Notes: generated by a model from the letters alone, not told the origin. A stretch of 6,460 nucleotides of DNA from JBFMAE01 sp040756085 (GCA_040756085.1 JBFMAE010000111.1:1-6460), one strand, 5' to 3'. Shown: positions 1-6,171, counted from the stretch's first letter. Made by a program: numbers and translations.

Positions 1-209
1 ATATTGCTTCTAAAAACGCCAGTGCTACTTTTAAAAAAAATTTCGGGCACTTTATTTGGCTAAAATGTTACAAATTTCTTAAATTTTTTTCTTTTTGAAC
101 ATTTGGGATTTGGTCATTAGAGATTGTTTCGAATTTCGCCTGCCCGCCGAACAAGTTCTATGGCAGGCGGGGATTTCGTGCTTCGAATTTATGAAGGGAG
201 TATCCTTTT
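1..209. other. Non-coding leader upstream of livH
   Basis: No convincing gene lies here. The first 90 bases are AT-rich with long A and T runs. From about 95 the sequence becomes a TTTGG/TTTCG-rich, low-complexity stretch broken by the hairpin insert at 133-178. A short open frame from 95 runs through the repeat and into livH in another frame, so it is not a gene. A clear ribosome-binding site, AAGGGAG at 194-200, lies 9 bases before the livH start. The end of any upstream gene is outside the window, so it cannot be said whether livH begins the operon or follows a livG or livK gene. Confidence 0.6.
133..178. repeat. Hairpin insert flanked by 6-bp direct repeats
   Basis: The sequence ATTTCG occurs at 133-138 and again at 173-178, and encloses a 34-bp segment (139-172) with strongly palindromic ends. 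CGCCTGCC at 137-144 is the exact reverse complement of GGCAGGCG at 162-169. The loop holds a smaller GAAC/GTTC inverted repeat at 149-158. Removing the segment plus one copy of ATTTCG leaves a continuous TTCGAATTTCGTGCTTCGAATTT-like stretch, which resembles a simple dispersed intergenic repeat. This looks like a small palindromic element that inserted into another repeat and duplicated 6 bp of target. The hairpin and direct repeats are seen directly; the insertion history is inference. Confidence 0.5.
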
Positions 210-1088
210 ATGGAATTTTTTCTACAACTCTTAATACAGGGTTTATCCGTGGGATTTCTCTATGCCCTCGCCGCCCTGGGATTTGTCATGATCTTTAAGT
301 CGTCGAGCGTCCTCAATTTTGCCCATGGTGACCTGCTCGCTATCGGAGCCTTCATTTTTCTAATCCTTTCCTTATGGTTGAAATTGCCCATCCCCATCGC
401 CTTTTTATTAACGCTCGGAGGAAGCTTCGCCTTGGGGTTTGTGATCGAACGCCTCTTTCTCCGTCCCTTGATCGGTGAAGCCCTGATCCTGGTCATCATG
501 CTCACTGTCGGATTGGCTGCAATGTTTAAGGGCTTAATGCTTTTCATCTTCGGCGGTAATGTGTTCAACTATCCAGAATTCCTTCCCAAGGGTCTTGCCA
601 TTCAATGGGGAGCTATTAATATTTCGCCCGTCTATGTAGCATCCTTTATCATCGGCATCATTTTCCTGTCCATATTTGGATTCTTTTTCAAATACTCTTC
701 CCAAGGAATTTACATGAGGTCGGTGGCGGACAACCAACCCGCAGCCCTCTCTTTGGGAGTTCATGTGAGAAGGGTCTTTGCCCTCTCCTGGGCGATTGCC
801 GCATTGGTTTGTGCCATCAGTGGGGTCATTCTTGGAATCATGACTGGGATCAATGTCCATGATATCAGCGCTATGGGCCTCAAGGTATTTCCGGTTGTCA
901 TTCTGGGAGGGCTCGAAAGTATTGGCGGAGCCATTATTGGAGGTCTCATCATTGGGTTGCTCGAAACCTTCACAGGCGGATATATCTCCACTGCCCTCAA
1001 GGAAGTGGTTCCTTATATTGTTCTCGTCTTTATTTTATTGGTTAAGCCCTATGGACTTTTTGGCCTGGTAGAAATCGAGCGTGTCTAG
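210..1088 (+). CDS. livH: LIV-family ABC transporter permease, LivH type
   Basis: This is an inner-membrane permease of the branched-chain amino acid (LIV/HAAT) ABC importer family. In such importers it pairs with LivM to form the channel, driven by LivG and LivF. The 292-residue length is normal for LivH. Family marks are the early motif LNFAHGDLLAIGAF (35-48), a cytoplasmic coupling segment with ADNQPAALSLGV (173-184), the glycine-rich ILGGLESIGGAIIGG (231-245), and a C-terminal VKPYGLFG (278-285). Long hydrophobic stretches alternate throughout, as expected for about eight membrane segments. The start is supported by AAGGGAG ending 9 bases upstream. LIV-type permeases also carry aromatic acids, urea, amides and short carboxylates, so the substrate is open. 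The ligase and dehydratase genes downstream favour an organic acid that is later converted to a CoA ester; that is inference. Confidence 0.95.
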   Translation: MEFFLQLLIQGLSVGFLYALAALGFVMIFKSSSVLNFAHGDLLAIGAFIFLILSLWLKLPIPIAFLLTLGGSFALGFVIERLFLRPLIGEALILVIMLTVGLAAMFKGLMLFIFGGNVFNYPEFLPKGLAIQWGAINISPVYVASFIIGIIFLSIFGFFFKYSSQGIYMRSVADNQPAALSLGVHVRRVFALSWAIAALVCAISGVILGIMTGINVHDISAMGLKVFPVVILGGLESIGGAIIGGLIIGLLETFTGGYISTALKEVVPYIVLVFILLVKPYGLFGLVEIERV

Positions 1089-1095
1089 ATGAAAA

Positions 1096-1173
1096 GGACG
1101 ATGGACGTTAGACGATGAACGATAAACGATAAACAAAATGTTCATAGTTCATCGTTCACGGTTCATAGTTATA
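1096..1173. repeat. Convergent heptamer repeats forming an imperfect palindrome
   Basis: The livH-livM gap contains five consecutive 7-bp units of the form (G/A)(G/A)ACGAT at 1096-1130, an 8-bp A-rich centre (1131-1138), and five 7-bp units of the form NGTTCAT at 1139-1173. The right units are the reverse complement of the left ones. The best pairing sets ACGATGAACGATAAAC on the left against its near complement on the right with 14 of 16 positions matching. The transcript could fold into a long imperfect hairpin. There is no U-run after it, and livM follows in the same direction, so read-through is likely. The role is unknown. Confidence 0.6.
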
Positions 1174-1193
1174 GGTATGAGGTTGGAGGGAGA

Positions 1194-2264
1194 ATGCGAA
1201 AGCTGAAATTACATCCTTGTGGTAAGTTTAATGAACGATATGAAGAGGAGCTTACGATCTTTTCAACCGATTTTGGAAGGCTATGGCTGTTGGTTGGACT
1301 CTTTATTCTCTTTGTCGTCATCCCCCTCGTCTTTAAACCTTACAGTTTATATGTGATCAATCACATCGGAATTGCTGCGATTGCTGCCATTGGCCTCAAC
1401 ATCCTCATTGGATATACAGGCCAGATCTCCCTTGGCCATGGTGCCTTTTTCGGGGTGGGAGCCTATGCGGCTGCCATTCTTGCAACGGCTGTGGGTTTCC
1501 CCTTCTGGCTCTCGGTTATATGTGCAGGGCTGATCACAGCTCTCGTGGGCATGGTCTTTGGAATTCCCTCAGTCCGTCTCAAACACCTCTATCTGGTGAT
1601 TGCCACCCTTGCAGGTCAGTTTATTCTTCAATACCTCTTCGTCCAGTGGGATAGCCTTACCAAGGGGCCAATGGGCATTATACTTCCCCGGGCGACGTTC
1701 TTTGGGCTCGATGTGAAGGGCGATCGGGCCTTCTTTTATGTGATATTTGTCTGCTTTGTTGTCCTTACATGGATCGCTGTCAATCTCATCCGGACACGAT
1801 TCGGCCGTGCCTTTATCGCTATCCGTGATAATGACCGTGCTGCGGAAGGTATGGGTATTCCCATCTTTCGTTATAAACTCCTATCCTTTGCCATCAGCTC
1901 TTTCTACGCGGGGTTTGCCGGAGGCCTTGCGGCTTACTATATCGGCGGTATCACACCAGAACCTTATACATTGATGCTCTCCATAGAATTCATAGCCATG
2001 ATCATCATCGGAGGCCTGGGGAGCATCCCTGGTTCTGTCTTGGGTGCCATTTTCATCACCGGTTTAAATGAGATATTAACCCATGCAACAGGTTTCTTCA
2101 TGAATATACCTGCTCTTACTAAAATTGCCATTACCATTGCACCCCTCAGGGAGTTTATCTTTGGATTGGCTATTGTGCTCTTCATTATCTTTGAACCAAG
2201 AGGCTTAGCAGAGGTGTGGCGCATCATCAAGTCGAGCTTTAAGCTCTGGCCATTTTCTTATTAA
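1194..2264 (+). CDS. livM: LIV-family ABC transporter permease, LivM type
   Basis: This is the second inner-membrane permease of the LIV-type importer, partner of the LivH-type protein encoded upstream. It has 356 residues, slightly long for the family because of a hydrophilic N-terminus of about 28 residues (PCGKFNERYEEE near 8-19) before the first membrane segment. Similar leaders are familiar from LivM proteins of anaerobic proteobacteria. Family motifs are LNILIGYTGQISLGHGAFFG (68-87), the cytoplasmic coupling segment GRAFIAIRDNDRAAEGMGI (204-222), IIGGLGSIPGSVLGA (271-285), and FEPRGLAE near the C-terminus (333-340). The ATG at 1194 follows GGAGGG (1185-1190) at close spacing. The gene follows livH after 105 bp of repeat sequence and very probably shares its transcript. 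The substrate is not evident. Confidence 0.95.
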   Translation: MRKLKLHPCGKFNERYEEELTIFSTDFGRLWLLVGLFILFVVIPLVFKPYSLYVINHIGIAAIAAIGLNILIGYTGQISLGHGAFFGVGAYAAAILATAVGFPFWLSVICAGLITALVGMVFGIPSVRLKHLYLVIATLAGQFILQYLFVQWDSLTKGPMGIILPRATFFGLDVKGDRAFFYVIFVCFVVLTWIAVNLIRTRFGRAFIAIRDNDRAAEGMGIPIFRYKLLSFAISSFYAGFAGGLAAYYIGGITPEPYTLMLSIEFIAMIIIGGLGSIPGSVLGAIFITGLNEILTHATGFFMNIPALTKIAITIAPLREFIFGLAIVLFIIFEPRGLAEVWRIIKSSFKLWPFSY

Positions 2265-2318
2265 AAGTGATTATGCAGATTCAAAAAAAGATTATATAGA
2301 TAGGAAAATAATATGGAG

Positions 2319-2368
2319 GGACTGTTCCCCGAACAGTCCGAGAAACCGGTTCGCTCGGAGAGCGAACC
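2319..2368. repeat. Tandem pair of perfect 9-bp hairpins
   Basis: Two back-to-back perfect hairpins lie in the livM-livF gap. The first pairs GGACTGTTC (2319-2327) with GAACAGTCC (2331-2339) around a CCC loop. The second pairs GGTTCGCTC (2348-2356) with GAGCGAACC (2360-2368) around a GGA loop. Eight bases (2340-2347) separate them. Identical architecture, 9-bp stem and 3-base loop, suggests one composite unit rather than chance. There is no T-run after either hairpin, so an intrinsic terminator is unlikely. It may be a REP/BIME-like dispersed element, or a structure that affects mRNA processing between livM and livF. The structure is seen directly; the role is inference. Confidence 0.65.
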
Positions 2369-2389
2369 CTACAACTGCATGAGGCAGGT

Positions 2390-3193
2390 ATGGAAGATAA
2401 GATTCTTTTACAGCTCAACAATATTAGTGTCGTTTACTCCGATGTCATCCAAGTGTTAAAAGGGGTATCTTTGGTCGTTAAAAAAGGCCAGATCGTATCC
2501 CTCCTCGGTAGCAATGGCGCAGGGAAGACGACGACTTTGAAGGCCATTTCTGGATTGCTCAAACCGGAGAATGGTTATGTAACCGAGGGGACAATCGTTT
2601 TTGAAGGTCACTCGGTTCAGAATTCGGCTCCAGAACAGATTACACGAATGGGAATCATTCAGGTCATGGAAGGCCGCCAACCTTTTAAATATCTGACCGT
2701 TGAAGAAAATCTAAGAGTGGGGACAGCGACCCGCTGGGGTAAACCCTATAAGGAAGATCTTGAAATGGTATATCATTACTTCCAACCACTGGTGGCCAGA
2801 AAAAATCGGTTGGCCGGATACTGCAGTGGTGGAGAACTGCAGATGCTCGTCATGGGCCGAGCATTGATGGCTCACCCTAAGCTTTTGTTATTAGATGAAC
2901 CCTCATTAGGTCTGGCACCTTTTCTGGTCAGAGAGATTTTTGAGATCGTGAAAAGAATCAATGAGGAGCAGGAAACAACCATTATGCTGGTTGAACAAAA
3001 TGCCAATATGGCCCTCCTGATTGCGCACTATGGTTATGTCATGGAAAATGGGAAAATCATGATGGAGGATGCGGCCGAAAAACTACGGGAAAATCCCGAC
3101 GTGAAGGAATTTTATCTGGGCACAGCGGCCTCCGGTGCGCTCAAATCATATAAAGACGTTAAGTCTTATAAACGGCGTAAACGCTGGCTCTAA
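2390..3193 (+). CDS. livF: LIV-family ABC transporter ATPase, LivF type
   Basis: This is a cytoplasmic ATP-binding subunit that, with LivG, powers LIV-type import. It has 267 residues. The nucleotide-binding domain is complete: Walker A GSNGAGKTT (40-48), the region after it with IIQVMEGRQPF (89-99), the ABC signature CSGGELQ (145-151), and Walker B LLLLDEP (165-171) with catalytic Glu170. VEQNA (201-205) has Gln where many ABC ATPases have the switch His, which is normal for LivF and separates it from LivG. The signature is slightly unusual, Cys145 and Leu150 replacing the common Leu and Gln. The tail from about 250 is basic and ends KRRKRWL. It resembles tails of LivF proteins in aromatic-acid clusters, recalled from memory and unchecked. 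GAGGCAGG (2381-2388) supports the ATG at 2390. livG is not adjacent. Confidence 0.93.
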   Translation: MEDKILLQLNNISVVYSDVIQVLKGVSLVVKKGQIVSLLGSNGAGKTTTLKAISGLLKPENGYVTEGTIVFEGHSVQNSAPEQITRMGIIQVMEGRQPFKYLTVEENLRVGTATRWGKPYKEDLEMVYHYFQPLVARKNRLAGYCSGGELQMLVMGRALMAHPKLLLLDEPSLGLAPFLVREIFEIVKRINEEQETTIMLVEQNANMALLIAHYGYVMENGKIMMEDAAEKLRENPDVKEFYLGTAASGALKSYKDVKSYKRRKRWL

Positions 3194-3449
3194 TCCCCCT
3201 ACGGCACGGAGGGAAGTTGAAGTAGCGTCCCTTAGAACGGGAACTTGAGGAGTGGCCTTTGGACTTGGGGATAAAGGATAGAGGATCGGTCACTGCGTTC
3301 CCTCGAGGAGGAAGGCTAAAAAATTGTTTTCCCTCAAGTGAAGCGATCCTCAAACATAGTGCTCCTTAAGCGAATCACCCATAGAGTAGTGATCTTGAGC
3401 CCATTTTTCCAATATTCCATTATTCCAACATTACTTTAGGGGAATTCAT
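3194..3449. other. 256-bp gap between livF and the ligase gene
   Basis: No gene is supported here. The only open frame in it is a short one on the minus strand overlapping the end of livF, without a family signature. Structure is weak: GAGGATCG (3281-3288) and CGATCCTC (3344-3351) form an 8-bp inverted repeat, and a CCTCGAGG palindrome sits at 3301-3308. Near the ligase start are three 8-bp units. No T-tailed terminator is evident after livF, so transcription may continue into the ligase gene, but the gap is long enough to hold a promoter that I cannot identify with confidence. Confidence 0.5.
3407..3430. repeat. Three 8-bp tandem units of form TTCCANNA
   Basis: TTCCAATA, TTCCATTA and TTCCAACA follow each other without a gap, just upstream of the ligase ribosome-binding site. 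It is a short, degenerate tandem repeat of the kind often scattered between genes in repeat-rich anaerobe genomes. No function is apparent. Confidence 0.45.
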
Positions 3450-5033
3450 ATGGGGAATTTAGACATCCACATTGGGGAGATCTTAGCAAGAAATGCGAGA
3501 TTGTATCCGAACGATGTGGCGCTGATTGAAAGAATCCCTGCTGAAAAGAAGAGGGCGGAGATCACATGGAAGCAGTTTGACGAGAAGGTGAATCGATTTG
3601 CAAATGTCCTGATCGGAAAAGGGGTAAAGAAGGGTGATAAAATCATTCACCTGATGATGAATTCCATTGAGTGGCTGATCGCCTATTTCGGCATCGTCCG
3701 CACAGGGGCATGGGCTGTCCCTCTCAACTTCCGTTTTACAGGGAATGACATCAAATACTGTTGTGATGTAGCAGAACCTGGATGTGTGGTCTTCAGCGAG
3801 GAGTTCATCGATCGGATGACTGGCATTAAAGATAATCTTCCGACTGTCAAACACTATATCTTTGTTGGGAAAGAAGTTCCGAGTTATGCAGAGTCTTTTG
3901 AAAAATTATTAGAAAAATCTTCTTCCAACCCACCCAATATTCCTATTGGTTATGATGATCCCTGCGGCCTCTATTTTACTTCCGGCACCACTGGACAACC
4001 AAAGCCCATCTTGTTGACTCATAAAAATATGATCTGCGCATGTATCACTGAAAATGCCCATCATTATCAGATGAAAAGGGATAATTTTATTCTTATCCCT
4101 CCCCTTTACCACACAGGGTCAAAAATGCATTGGTTTGGGAGTTTTATTGTTGGAGGACGGGCGGTCATCCTGAAAGGGATTGCACCTGAATGGGTTCTTC
4201 AAGCCATCAGTGAAGAGAAGGCCACGGTCATTTTTCTTCTCGTCCCATGGGCTCAAGATATCCTTTTAAAGCTGGATAGCGGAGAGATTAAACTCAAGGA
4301 TTATGATCTCCGTCAATGGAGACTCATGCACATTGGGGCACAGCCTGTTCCTCCTTCCTTGGTGAAACACTGGAAAGAGTACTTCCCCAATATGGCCTAT
4401 GACACAAACTATGGTTTGAGCGAATCGACCGGTCCAGGTTGCGTTCACCTTGGAATAGAAAATGAACATAAGGTTGGAGCGATAGGCCTTCCAGGTTTCA
4501 ATTGGGAAGCCCGAATTGTGGATGAGGAAGGAAATCCCGTTAAAATGGGAGACGTGGGGGAGCTGGTGGTCCGCGGAGATGGTGTGATGAGGGAATACTA
4601 TAAAAACCCAGAGGCAACCGCCAAAGCCCTTAGGAATGGATGGTTGTACACAGGGGATATGGCCAAACAGGATGAAGAGGGTTTTATTTTCTTGGTCGAC
4701 AGAAAAAAAGACCTCATCATCTGTGGCGGTGAGAATGTTTTCCCTGTGGAGATTGAGGATTTCCTTCACTCCCTCCCGGGCGTCAAGGATGTGGCAGCCA
4801 TTGGAATCCCTGACGAACGTTTAGGTGAAGTGGTGTCGGTCATCATTGATGTGGTGCCTGGAAAGAGACTGACGGAAGAGGAGGTCTTAGCCTATTGCGA
4901 GAAATTGCCGAAATATAAGAGACCCAAGAAGATTTTCTTCGGTGAGGTTCCCCGCAATCCAACAGGAAAAATAGAGAAACCAAAGCTCAGAAAGAAATAT
5001 ATCGGGATCCAAGAATCCTTTAAGATAAAATAA
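3450..5033 (+). CDS. AMP-forming acyl-CoA ligase (ANL superfamily)
   Basis: This cytoplasmic enzyme is expected to activate a carboxylic acid with ATP to an acyl-adenylate and then to the acyl-CoA, releasing AMP and pyrophosphate. The 527-residue length is typical. ANL core motifs are complete: the phosphate-binding loop YFTSGTTGQPK (175-185), YGLSEST (321-327), YTGD with ribose-binding Asp403 (400-403), the hinge VDRKKDLI (416-423) followed by GGENVFPVEIE (426-436), and the C-terminal PTGKIEK (504-510) with the adenylation Lys507. The ATG at 3450 has AGGGGA (3438-3443) six bases upstream. Between a LIV transporter and an activase/dehydratase pair, it probably supplies the CoA thioester used by the dehydratase. 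The acyl pocket does not reveal the substrate to me: benzoate-like, phenylacetate-like, hydroxy or medium-chain acids all remain possible. A fatty-acid role unrelated to its neighbours is the main alternative. Confidence 0.93.
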   Translation: MGNLDIHIGEILARNARLYPNDVALIERIPAEKKRAEITWKQFDEKVNRFANVLIGKGVKKGDKIIHLMMNSIEWLIAYFGIVRTGAWAVPLNFRFTGNDIKYCCDVAEPGCVVFSEEFIDRMTGIKDNLPTVKHYIFVGKEVPSYAESFEKLLEKSSSNPPNIPIGYDDPCGLYFTSGTTGQPKPILLTHKNMICACITENAHHYQMKRDNFILIPPLYHTGSKMHWFGSFIVGGRAVILKGIAPEWVLQAISEEKATVIFLLVPWAQDILLKLDSGEIKLKDYDLRQWRLMHIGAQPVPPSLVKHWKEYFPNMAYDTNYGLSESTGPGCVHLGIENEHKVGAIGLPGFNWEARIVDEEGNPVKMGDVGELVVRGDGVMREYYKNPEATAKALRNGWLYTGDMAKQDEEGFIFLVDRKKDLIICGGENVFPVEIEDFLHSLPGVKDVAAIGIPDERLGEVVSVIIDVVPGKRLTEEEVLAYCEKLPKYKRPKKIFFGEVPRNPTGKIEKPKLRKKYIGIQESFKIK

Positions 5034-5045
5034 TCCTCCTTCCTT

Positions 5046-5066
5046 CCCCTCTTTACCAAAGGGGGG
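5046..5066. repeat. C-run/G-run hairpin after the ligase gene
   Basis: CCCCTCTTT (5046-5054) pairs with AAAGGGGGG (5058-5066) around an ACC loop, with one G-T wobble in nine pairs. A further run of seven Gs follows at 5070-5076. The pattern of a CCCCC-TTT/AAA-GGGGG hairpin with trailing G-run resembles a common dispersed intergenic repeat of metagenomic anaerobes. It lies only 12 bp after the ligase stop and lacks a T-run on the + strand, so it is unlikely to be the main terminator. Confidence 0.5.
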
Positions 5067-5108
5067 TGCGGGGGGGTTGAAAAGGTGCGGTTGGGAAATA
5101 AATTATGG

Positions 5109-5150
5109 AAGGCGAACTGGAAATGGAAAAAAACCAGTTCGCCTTTCTTA
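5109..5150 (+). terminator. Intrinsic terminator or attenuator hairpin
   Basis: AAGGCGAACTGG (5109-5120) pairs perfectly with CCAGTTCGCCTT (5134-5145), giving a 12-bp stem with a 13-base A-rich loop. The 3' arm runs directly into TCTTA and then a six-T run (5152-5157). This is the strongest terminator-like structure in the window. It would end the transporter-ligase transcript 76 bp past the ligase stop. It lies just 41 bp before the activase start, so the activase either has a promoter inside a very short space or depends on read-through, in which case the hairpin acts as an attenuator. The stem is seen directly; the function is inferred. Confidence 0.7.
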
Positions 5151-5190
5151 ATTTTTTAAGTTATGGTTTAAATAATGGTGACGTGAGAAG

Positions 5191-5970
5191 ATGGTTTCTG
5201 TATTGGGCATCGATATCGGTTCAGCCTCATCAAAAGGGATCGTCCTCAATGATCAGGGACTTCTGGGTTCTTTTGATTGTCCCTCTGGAGGAGATTTCAA
5301 GCTCACGGCTGAGAAGATAAGAAATGAGTTGCTTTCCCAGACCGGAATATCAGCAGGTGATATTTCACGGATTGTCGCCACTGGATATGGATCAAAATCA
5401 GTGACATTCGCCGATGAAGTAAAACCGGATATCGTCTGCCTTGGAAAGGGTGTTTCTTCTCTTCTCCCTTTTGTGAGAACCGTCATTGACGTAGGGGATC
5501 TTTATACGAAGGTCCTCCGCATCGATGGTAATGGAAGTGTACACAATTTTTTATTGAGCGGAAAGTGCGCCGGAGGGAGTGGTAGAATCCTTCAGGTCAT
5601 TGCCAAGGTTCTCCAAGTCAAGGTGGAAGAGATTGGTGAGTTGTCTTTAAAATCAAAAAAGAGAGTTGAGTTTAACACCGGATGTGCTGTTTTTGCGGAG
5701 TCAGAGGCGATCTCCCGACTCTCCCAGGAGGTCACAAAAGAAGACCTTCTGGTGGGCATACACAGAGCTCTTGCAGCCCAGATCAACAGTTTAGCGGAGA
5801 GAATAGGGGTTGAACTCGATGTGGCCATGGTGGGTGGCGGTGCAAGGGATGTGGGTCTCCTTCAGGCCTTAAAGGAAATTAGAGGTCATGATATCCTTGT
5901 ACCTCAAATGCCCCATATGACGGCTGCGTTAGGTGCTGCAATCATCGCCATTGAAAGTTTGGGGCGATGA
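5191..5970 (+). CDS. Acyl-CoA dehydratase activase / benzoyl-CoA reductase BcrD-like subunit
   Basis: This is an iron-sulfur ATPase of the BadF/BadG/BcrA/BcrD/HgdC family (ASKHA fold). Such proteins use ATP hydrolysis to lower electron potential and reduce a partner dehydratase or dearomatising reductase. It has 259 residues, the normal size for single-domain activases. Visible marks: phosphate-1 loop GIDIGSASSKG (6-16), ATGYGSK (63-69), KCAGGSGR with Cys126 and NTGCAVFAESE with Cys165 (the two cysteines that hold the [4Fe-4S] cluster between subunits in this family), VGGGARDVG (214-222), and AALGAA (245-250). The phosphate-2 motif is atypical: VIDVGDLYTK (98-107) where HgdC-type proteins have DIGGQD. 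The segment before it reads DIVCLGKG, not the usual CHA-type sequence. This points to a BcrD/BadG-like member, which in class I benzoyl-CoA reductase pairs with a BcrA-type protein. GGTGA (5177-5181) supports the ATG at 5191. Confidence 0.9.
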   Translation: MVSVLGIDIGSASSKGIVLNDQGLLGSFDCPSGGDFKLTAEKIRNELLSQTGISAGDISRIVATGYGSKSVTFADEVKPDIVCLGKGVSSLLPFVRTVIDVGDLYTKVLRIDGNGSVHNFLLSGKCAGGSGRILQVIAKVLQVKVEEIGELSLKSKKRVEFNTGCAVFAESEAISRLSQEVTKEDLLVGIHRALAAQINSLAERIGVELDVAMVGGGARDVGLLQALKEIRGHDILVPQMPHMTAALGAAIIAIESLGR

Positions 5971-6062
5971 GATTGAAACTGAGGAGCAAATTATGTATAT
6001 TTCTTTTTGAGAATTCTCTTTCGCTTTTCTGCCGATGTGATTGAGTCAGCCTCTTTATATTC

Positions 6063-6145
6063 TGTCATTCTGAACCTTGGGCTGAAACTTGGTTCAGTCT
6101 TGGTTCAGAATCTCCTAAAAAATAGACCCTGAAACAAGGGTGACA
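6063..6145. repeat. MITE-like intergenic element with inverted ends
   Basis: The segment begins TGTCATTCT and ends AGGGTGACA, whose reverse complement matches the start in 7 of 9 positions. Inside, ATTCTGAACC (6067-6076) is an exact inverted repeat of GGTTCAGAAT (6102-6111), CTTGGTTCAG occurs twice in direct orientation (6088-6097 and 6099-6108), and ACCCT/AGGGT flank a 6-base loop near the right end (6126-6141). The TGTCATTCTGA...GGGTGACA form is like a widespread small non-coding repeat seen in many uncultured bacteria (from memory). It fills most of the gap between the activase and dehydratase genes without coding capacity. Confidence 0.55.
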
Positions 6146-6171
6146 TTATAGTTATAGTAAGGAGAAGGTCG

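Noticed and set aside
56..84. Possible promoter upstream of livH, TTGGCT and TTAAAT at 17-bp spacing
   Set aside because: Four of six matches in each box within AT-rich sequence is not more than expected by chance.
95..298. Open frame of 67 codons overlapping the livH start
   Set aside because: It runs through the low-complexity repeat and hairpin insert and then overlaps livH in another frame; no family likeness and no proper ribosome-binding site.
4266..4769. Long minus-strand open frame (167 codons) inside the ligase gene
   Set aside because: It lies wholly opposite a gene with complete ANL motifs and shows no recognisable domain, so it is a shadow.
5061..5076. G-quadruplex candidate in the two long G-runs
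   Set aside because: Only two separate runs, with one short spacer, are present; they are better explained as the 3' part of the C-run/G-run hairpin repeat.
5077..5104. Possible sigma-70 promoter, TTGAAA with TAAATT at 16-bp spacing
   Set aside because: The -35 is good but the -10 matches only four of six, in an AT-rich stretch where such matches are common; it would also sit before the terminator hairpin.
5105..5320. Open frame of 71 codons overlapping the activase start
   Set aside because: Its first part is the terminator-like hairpin and the rest is an out-of-frame reading of the activase gene.
5993..6010. Tiny open frame of five codons behind GAGGAG in the activase-dehydratase gap
   Set aside because: It encodes only MYISF and stops; although a ribosome-binding-like site precedes it, there is no evidence for a leader peptide system.
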